NCBI GenBank assembly: GCA_041609995.1 | Contig: JBFIPU010000094.1 | Span: 1 to 10,367 of the forward strand | Direction: 5' to 3' | Source of the DNA: JABDOU01 sp041609995 | Lineage (GTDB): Bacteria; Actinomycetota; Acidimicrobiia; Spongiisociales; SHLN01 | DNA length: 10,367 bases | Part shown: in pieces, positions 6,207 to 10,367 of the stretch | Numbering within the stretch: position 1 is the stretch's first letter | Layout of the letters: each line of letters starts with the position of its first letter | Notes under the pieces: model-generated | What the model saw: the letters and a program-made list of their open reading frames with translations, nothing else | What the model was told of the DNA's origin: nothing | The model's database searches: none | Position numbers and translations under genes: made by a program

Positions 6207-7402
6207 GGATGTCGTCCTTTCTCACTGTTCGTTTCGAGGGTGGCGCCGGTCCACGCGCCACCGTTGGCGCTCGACTCCAGGACCGCTTCCATGAATCGGA
6301 CGCCGATCGCTCCGTCACGTGCATTGGGAAACTGCAGAGAGAGCGGGTCTGGCGCGATCCCGACGCGCCGGGCCGCGATCGCCTCGGCGGCGTCCGAGTA
6401 GAGGTTGGCGAATGCCTCGGGAAACCCCTCGGGATGCCCCGCCACGATGCGGGTCGAGCGGGCAGCCGCCGGCAGCGTGCCGGGTCCGTTGGGCGTGTAG
6501 ACCTGAGCCGGCTCGTCCAGCTGCCTGACCAGGAGCCGGGTGGGTGACTCCTGTGACCATTCGAGCGTGGCTTGACTGCCGGAGACGCGAATGCGCAACG
6601 CGTTTTCCATTCCGGCGGCGGCCTGGGTGACCCACATCGTTCCCCGGGCGCCGTTGTCGAAATGCAGGAGGGCGGCGGCGTAGTCGTGGATTCGTCGGTC
6701 CGGTACCACGTGACCGGCTTCCCCCGACACCTCGGCGACTTCGAGCCCGGTGACGAACCGAACCAGGTTGTGGGCGTGGGAGCCGATGTCGCCCAGGACC
6801 AGCGACGGCCCTCCTCGGGTCGGGTCGTATCGCCACGGCACGTCCGGACCGGTGGGATCGCCTGCCCGCGCTTTTCCTCCCTGCACGTACTCGACGGTGA
6901 CGAGGCGGATGTCACCCAGCCGGCCCCCGGCCACCATGGCCCGGGCCTGGCGCACCATCGGGTATCCCGTGTAATTGTGCGTCAGGCAGAACACGAGTCC
7001 CGTTTCTTCCACCCGGCGAAGGATGTCGAGCGCGTCGGGGAGGGTATTCGCCATCGGCTTGTCGCAAATCACGTCGAAACCGTTTTCGAGAGCTGCGATG
7101 GCGTAGGTGTGATGGCTGTCGTTGGGCGTCATGATGGCGATCACGTCGGCGCCGGCGGCCCCGTCGGCCTCGGCGGCCAGCAAGTGGCCGGCGCCCGGGT
7201 AAGGCCGTGGAATGCCCAGCTCCTCTCCGAATGCAATCGCCCTGGCCGGGTCCGACGACAGCGCGGCGGCCACGAGCTCATAGCGGTCGTCGATGCGGGC
7301 GGCAGCACGGTGCATCGCGCCGATGAAGCTACCGGGACCGCCTCCGATCACGGCCAACCGCAGCCGCCGCCCGAGGGTTGCAATGACGGGGTTCTTGTCC
7401 AC
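6203..7402 (-). CDS. Gfo/Idh/MocA family oxidoreductase, long form
   Basis: A 399-residue NAD(P)-dependent oxidoreductase, the first gene of the leftward operon. The Rossmann motif IGGGPGSFIG is at 19-28, the CDKP signature at 113-116 with catalytic Lys115, THNYTGYPMVRQAR at 141-154, and GDIGSHAHNL at 204-213 with Asp205 and His209 placed like the catalytic acid and histidine of inositol and sugar dehydrogenases. It belongs to a long branch whose members sit in sugar or inositol catabolic clusters; the substrate is unassigned. It is clearly divergent from its neighbour gene, with different active-site motifs, so this is not a recent tandem copy. I chose GTG at 7402 because GGAAGG lies 6 bases upstream and little sequence precedes the Rossmann strand. 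The frame is open to a TTG at 7480, which has poor start context and would add 26 residues. Confidence 0.9.
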   Translation of the reverse strand: MDKNPVIATLGRRLRLAVIGGGPGSFIGAMHRAAARIDDRYELVAAALSSDPARAIAFGEELGIPRPYPGAGHLLAAEADGAAGADVIAIMTPNDSHHTYAIAALENGFDVICDKPMANTLPDALDILRRVEETGLVFCLTHNYTGYPMVRQARAMVAGGRLGDIRLVTVEYVQGGKARAGDPTGPDVPWRYDPTRGGPSLVLGDIGSHAHNLVRFVTGLEVAEVSGEAGHVVPDRRIHDYAAALLHFDNGARGTMWVTQAAAGMENALRIRVSGSQATLEWSQESPTRLLVRQLDEPAQVYTPNGPGTLPAAARSTRIVAGHPEGFPEAFANLYSDAAEAIAARRVGIAPDPLSLQFPNARDGAIGVRFMEAVLESSANGGAWTGATLETNSEKGRHP

Positions 7403-7408
7403 GGCTTG

Positions 7409-7414
7409 CCTTCC
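7409..7414 (-). promoter_or_regulatory. Shine-Dalgarno site fixing the long Gfo/Idh/MocA start
   Basis: GGAAGG on the minus strand with a 6-base spacer to the GTG at 7402. It supports the shorter reading over the TTG at 7480. Confidence 0.6.
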
Positions 7415-7541
7415 GATCCCCTCGAATTCAGCCAGAGGCCACTCTATCAACCGGTGCCCGTAGTTCCCGGAATGGCTCAAGTCCCCCTACGGTTGAGGCC
7501 GTTACTAGATCGAAATCAGGTCTCGCCGATGGCAGAAGACC

Positions 7542-7571
7542 TTGACATCGCCGGGGGGATCCCGGTAAACA
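7542..7571 (+). promoter_or_regulatory. Candidate sigma-70-type promoter of topA
   Basis: A perfect TTGACA (7542-7547) is followed after 18 bases by TAAACA (7566-7571), a poor -10 that keeps the leading TA. Transcription would start near 7578, giving a leader of about 50 bases that contains the hairpins at 7582-7599 and 7607-7630. The -35 match is exact; the weak -10 and lack of experimental data limit confidence. The remainder of the 7403-7627 gap holds only weak inverted repeats (CCGTAG 7458-7463 with CTACGG 7487-7492) and no gene. Confidence 0.45.
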
Positions 7572-7581
7572 CTTGTCCCGC

Positions 7582-7599
7582 CGGCCCGCCCCCGGGCCG
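7582..7599 (+). repeat. GC-only hairpin in the topA leader
   Basis: CGGCCC (7582-7587) and GGGCCG (7594-7599) form a perfect 6-base-pair stem around GCCCCC. It would lie at the extreme 5' end of the proposed topA transcript, just before the hairpin holding the ribosome-binding site. A role in mRNA stability or as a supercoiling-sensitive GC-rich element near the start is speculative. Confidence 0.4.
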
Positions 7600-7606
7600 C
7601 ATCCGT

Positions 7607-7630
7607 CACCTACCGAGGAGGTAGTTGGTG
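7607..7630 (+). promoter_or_regulatory. topA ribosome-binding site inside a predicted hairpin
   Basis: The Shine-Dalgarno AGGAGG (7616-7621) is 6 bases before GTG at 7628, which fixes the topA start over the TTG at 7625 (spacing only 3). The same bases form a hairpin: CTACC (7610-7614) pairs with GGTAG (7620-7624) around loop GAGGA, and CAC (7607-7609) pairs with the start codon GTG (7628-7630) past a 3-base bulge. The site is therefore partly sequestered, with purines of the Shine-Dalgarno exposed in the loop. Confidence 0.6.
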
Positions 7631-10195
7631 GCAAAACCGTTAGTCATTGTTGAATCTCCGGCCAAGGCCAAGAAGATCGGTCAGATACTCGGCCCGGGCT
7701 TCGTGGTGGACTCCAGCATCGGTCACATCCGGGATCTTCCTCGCAACGCCGCCGAAATCCCGCCCAAATTCAAGGGTGAGAAATGGGCGCGCATGGGCGT
7801 CGATGTCGAGCACGGGTTCGAGCCCATCTATGTCGTCCCGAAGGACAAGAAGGCCCAGGTCACGAAGCTGAAGAAGTTGCTGAAGGATTCCGACGAGCTC
7901 TACCTGGCGACGGACAAGGATCGCGAGGGGGAGGCGATTGCCTGGCACCTCTTGGAGGTCTTGAAGCCGAAGGTCGACGTCAAGCGGATGGTGTTCAACG
8001 AGATCACCGAGGACGCCATCAGGGAGGCCCTCGAAAACTCCGGAGAACTCGACCAGAACCTCGTCGATGCTCAGGAGACGCGAAGGATTCTGGATCGTCT
8101 GGTCGGATACGAAGTCTCTCCCGTGCTGTGGAAGATGGTACGGCCCAAGCTCTCGGCCGGGCGCGTGCAGAGTCCGGCGGTGCGGATCGTCGTCGAGCGC
8201 GAACGGGAGCGGATCGCATTCGTCTCCGCCTCCTACTTCAGCCTCGACGCCGTGTTCGACACGGCCGACCAGGAGATGTTCGACGCCAAGCTCCTGACCG
8301 TCGACGGCGAGAAGGTGGCTACCGGCAAAGACTTCAACGCTGCCGGTGAGTTGTCGAGCAAGAACGTCGTCCTGCTCGACGCCGAGGGGGCAGAGGATCT
8401 GCGCCAGAAACTCCTCGGTCGCGATTTCTCGGTTTCCCAGGTCGAGCGCAAGCCGTATACCCGTCGCCCCAAGGCACCCTTTCGCACCTCCACCCTTCAA
8501 CAGGATGCCCAGCGCAGCCTGCGTTTCTCCTCCTCGCGCACGATGTCGGCCGCCCAGCGACTGTACGAAAACGGGTTCATCACGTACATGCGCACCGATT
8601 CGACCACCCTGTCGGAAACGGCGCTGACGGCCGCCCGCAACCAGGTGGCCGGCCTCTACGGTTCGGAGTACCTGCCCGACAAACCCCGCACCTATGGCAA
8701 GGCCAAGGGTGCCCAGGAGGCACACGAGGCGATCCGTCCGGCTGGAGAATCGTTCCAGATGCCGGCCGACGTGGCCAAGCAGGTCAGCGGCGACGAAGCG
8801 AGGCTCTATGAGCTGATCTGGAAACGCACCATTGCCTCCCAGATGGCCGACGCCAAAGGCGAACGCGTGATGGTCAGGATCGCAGGTGAGGCAGCGGACG
8901 GACGCCAGGCCGTGTTCGGGGCGTCCGGGCTCACCATCACGTTTCCCGGCTTCATGCGCGCCTATGTCGAGGGCTCGGATGACCCCGAGGCCGACCTCGA
9001 CGACCGGGAGAAGCATCTCCCGCCCCTGGAAGAAGGCGACGACCTGTCGGCCACCAAGATCGAGGCGGTCGGCCACGACACCAAGCCCCCGCCCCGATAC
9101 AACGAGGCGTCGCTCATCGAGCGCCTCGAGGAGTTGGGGATCGGCCGGCCCTCCACCTACGCATCAATCATTTCGACCATCCAGGACCGGGGATATGTGT
9201 GGAAGCGGGGAGCGGCCCTCATTCCATCGTTCACCGCTTTCGCAACGGTGGGTTTGTTGGAAGAGCACTTCGCCGACCTCGTCGATTACGAGTTCACCGC
9301 CCGCATGGAAGCCGACCTCGACGAGATCGCCCGAGGCGCCACAGAGTCGCGACCCTGGCTCCGCAAGTTCTATCTCGGCAACGGCAATCCGGGCCTATCC
9401 CAAATGGTCGTGGAGCGATTGGGCGAGATCGACGCCCGGCAGGTGAACAGCTTCCCGATCGGAGAAGACCCCGACGGAGTGATGATCGAGGCGCGGGCAG
9501 GACGCTACGGACCATTTCTCTCTCGCGGCGAGGACACGGCACCGATCCCCGAGGACATCGCTCCGGACGAGCTCACCCTGGAGCTGGCCATCGAGCTGCT
9601 CAACCGCCCCAGCGGTGACAAGATCCTGGGAACTGACCCCGACACCGGGCTCACCGTCATCGCCAAGAACGGGCGCTTTGGTCCGTACGTGCAGCTCGGC
9701 GAAGCGGACCCGGCCGCGAAGAAATCCAAGCCCAAAACCGCTTCGCTGTTCAAATCGATGGAGATCGACTCGCTCAGCCTCGACCAGGCGCTGCAGTTGC
9801 TGACGCTGCCCAGGGTCGTGGGCACCCACCCCGAAAGGGGTGAGGAGATCCAGGCCCTGAACGGGCGCTACGGCCCATACCTGAAGATGGGGACCGACTC
9901 GCGAAGCCTGGAAACCGAGGAGGAACTATTCACCGTCACCCTGCCGCGGGCGGTGGAGATCTTCGCCCAGCCCAAGCGCCGCCGGGGCCAGTCGGCCCAA
10001 ACGCCGTTGAAAGAACTGGGAGAAGACCCCGATTCGAAGAAGCCGATCGTGCTAAAGGACGGGCGCTTCGGTCCATACGTGACCGACGGAGAGGTCAACG
10101 CCTCGCTGCGCAAGGGCGACACCCCGGAGAACGTGACCCCCGAGCGAGCCCAGGAGCTCCTCGCCGAGCGCCGGGCCAAACTCGCCAACAAGTAG
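7628..10195 (+). CDS. topA: DNA topoisomerase I (type IA), actinobacterial-type C-terminus
   Basis: An 855-residue enzyme that relaxes negatively supercoiled DNA by cutting and passing single strands. The TOPRIM domain begins with VIVESPAKAKKIG (Glu9) and has the metal-binding DKDREGE (Asp96, Asp98, Glu100). The body includes LSAGRVQSPAVR (about 176-187) and the catalytic Tyr320 in ITYMRTDS; PPPRYNEASLIERLEELGIGRPSTYA (about 487-512) is the usual type IA core signature. The C-terminus has no Cys4 zinc fingers; instead four GR(Y/F)GP repeats lie at 625-629, 682-686, 746-750 and 812-816, as in actinobacterial TopA. The protein contains no cysteine at all, and it stops at RAKLANK without the long Lys-rich tail seen in many mycobacterial and streptomycete homologues. 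The start is GTG at 7628, set by AGGAGG 6 bases upstream. It stands alone, divergent from the oxidoreductase operon and convergent with a secreted-protein gene 13 bases beyond its stop. Confidence 0.98.
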   Translation: MAKPLVIVESPAKAKKIGQILGPGFVVDSSIGHIRDLPRNAAEIPPKFKGEKWARMGVDVEHGFEPIYVVPKDKKAQVTKLKKLLKDSDELYLATDKDREGEAIAWHLLEVLKPKVDVKRMVFNEITEDAIREALENSGELDQNLVDAQETRRILDRLVGYEVSPVLWKMVRPKLSAGRVQSPAVRIVVERERERIAFVSASYFSLDAVFDTADQEMFDAKLLTVDGEKVATGKDFNAAGELSSKNVVLLDAEGAEDLRQKLLGRDFSVSQVERKPYTRRPKAPFRTSTLQQDAQRSLRFSSSRTMSAAQRLYENGFITYMRTDSTTLSETALTAARNQVAGLYGSEYLPDKPRTYGKAKGAQEAHEAIRPAGESFQMPADVAKQVSGDEARLYELIWKRTIASQMADAKGERVMVRIAGEAADGRQAVFGASGLTITFPGFMRAYVEGSDDPEADLDDREKHLPPLEEGDDLSATKIEAVGHDTKPPPRYNEASLIERLEELGIGRPSTYASIISTIQDRGYVWKRGAALIPSFTAFATVGLLEEHFADLVDYEFTARMEADLDEIARGATESRPWLRKFYLGNGNPGLSQMVVERLGEIDARQVNSFPIGEDPDGVMIEARAGRYGPFLSRGEDTAPIPEDIAPDELTLELAIELLNRPSGDKILGTDPDTGLTVIAKNGRFGPYVQLGEADPAAKKSKPKTASLFKSMEIDSLSLDQALQLLTLPRVVGTHPERGEEIQALNGRYGPYLKMGTDSRSLETEEELFTVTLPRAVEIFAQPKRRRGQSAQTPLKELGEDPDSKKPIVLKDGRFGPYVTDGEVNASLRKGDTPENVTPERAQELLAERRAKLANK

Positions 10196-10208
10196 CGCCC
10201 TTGCTACC

Positions 10209-10367
10209 TCAGCTGACGGTGAATCCGATGGTGTGGTAGGGGCTGATGTTGCCGGCGCCGTCCCAGGACCAGGCGGCGATTTGATAGTCGCTGTTGGGCA
10301 GGGGGTTGATCTGGTAGTTCCAATTGGTGGTGCCGTTGGCGGTTACCCATGACCAGGTGGGGGTCCA
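10209..10367 (-). CDS. C-terminal fragment of a Trp-rich, probably extracellular domain protein (runs off right edge)
   Basis: Reading leftward from the window edge, an open frame of 52 codons ends at TGA (10209-10211). It contains six tryptophans and reads like the last strands of an Ig-like or fibronectin-III-like beta-sandwich: NWNYQINPLPNSDYQIAAW, then SWDGAGNISPY, then a final strand GFTVS at the terminus. The DGAGNIS turn resembles the D-x-AGN-x-S element common at the end of such extracellular repeats. No start is visible because the gene enters from the right. It lies 13 bases from the topA stop in convergent orientation, with no terminator hairpin in the gap. The fold is an inference from pattern; the function of the whole protein is unknown. 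Confidence 0.65.
   Translation of the reverse strand, partial: WTPTWSWVTANGTTNWNYQINPLPNSDYQIAAWSWDGAGNISPYHTIGFTVS

Noticed and set aside
7403..7480. Longer start (TTG at 7480) for the long Gfo/Idh/MocA gene
   Set aside because: The purine tract is only two bases from the TTG, while GTG at 7402 has GGAAGG at ideal spacing and a compact lead into the Rossmann strand.
6572..7624. A 350-codon open frame on the plus strand antisense to the long Gfo/Idh/MocA gene and reaching the topA start
   Set aside because: Most of it mirrors a gene with intact catalytic motifs. It has no domain signature and runs through the divergent promoter region and topA ribosome-binding site.
7640..9076. A 478-codon open frame on the minus strand, antisense to topA
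   Set aside because: It lies wholly within the undoubted topA frame, matches no family I know, and its low-complexity Leu/Val/Gly/Asp-rich content is what the opposite strand of GC-rich codons gives.

Overview
This is a GC-rich window with the gene density of a free-living bacterial chromosome. The type IA topoisomerase most resembles actinobacterial TopA: it has no zinc-finger cysteines and carries a C-terminal series of GR(Y/F)GP repeats. GTG starts are frequent, genes overlap by 4 bases (GTGA), and two divergent genes look leaderless. A choice-of-anchor B secreted protein also fits. I infer an actinomycete-related lineage, possibly an acidimicrobiia-like environmental bacterium, but this rests on protein character alone. 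I see no insertion sequence, phage gene, tRNA, rRNA or CRISPR array.

Layout. Bases 1-810 (minus) hold the N-terminal part of a secreted choice-of-anchor B protein that runs off the left edge. Bases 911-2916 (minus) are a two-gene unit, glutamate racemase murI followed by a 12-helix MFS transporter that starts inside the murI stop codon. Divergent from murI is a two-domain histidine phosphatase (2983-4218, plus). A 243-base gap rich in inverted repeats (4219-4461) separates convergent genes. Bases 4462-7402 (minus) form an apparent operon of three NAD(P)-dependent oxidoreductases: a long Gfo/Idh/MocA enzyme, a second Gfo/Idh/MocA enzyme overlapping it by 4 bases, and a short-chain dehydrogenase. 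A 225-base divergent intergenic region follows, then topA (7628-10195, plus), whose Shine-Dalgarno and start codon lie in a predicted hairpin. The last 159 bases are the C-terminus of a Trp-rich, probably extracellular protein on the minus strand, convergent with topA and running off the right edge.

How the genes fit together. murI makes D-glutamate for peptidoglycan and topA relaxes negative supercoils; both are housekeeping genes. The three-oxidoreductase operon suggests sequential redox steps on a sugar, polyol or related compound, but no kinase, transporter or regulator is present to name the substrate. The tandem phosphatase and the MFS transporter have no assignable substrates. I do not see a clear new defence or mobile system. 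The most promising leads are the oxidoreductase cassette, the structured topA leader, the divergent leaderless promoter with its inverted repeat, and the hairpin-rich gap after the phosphatase gene.
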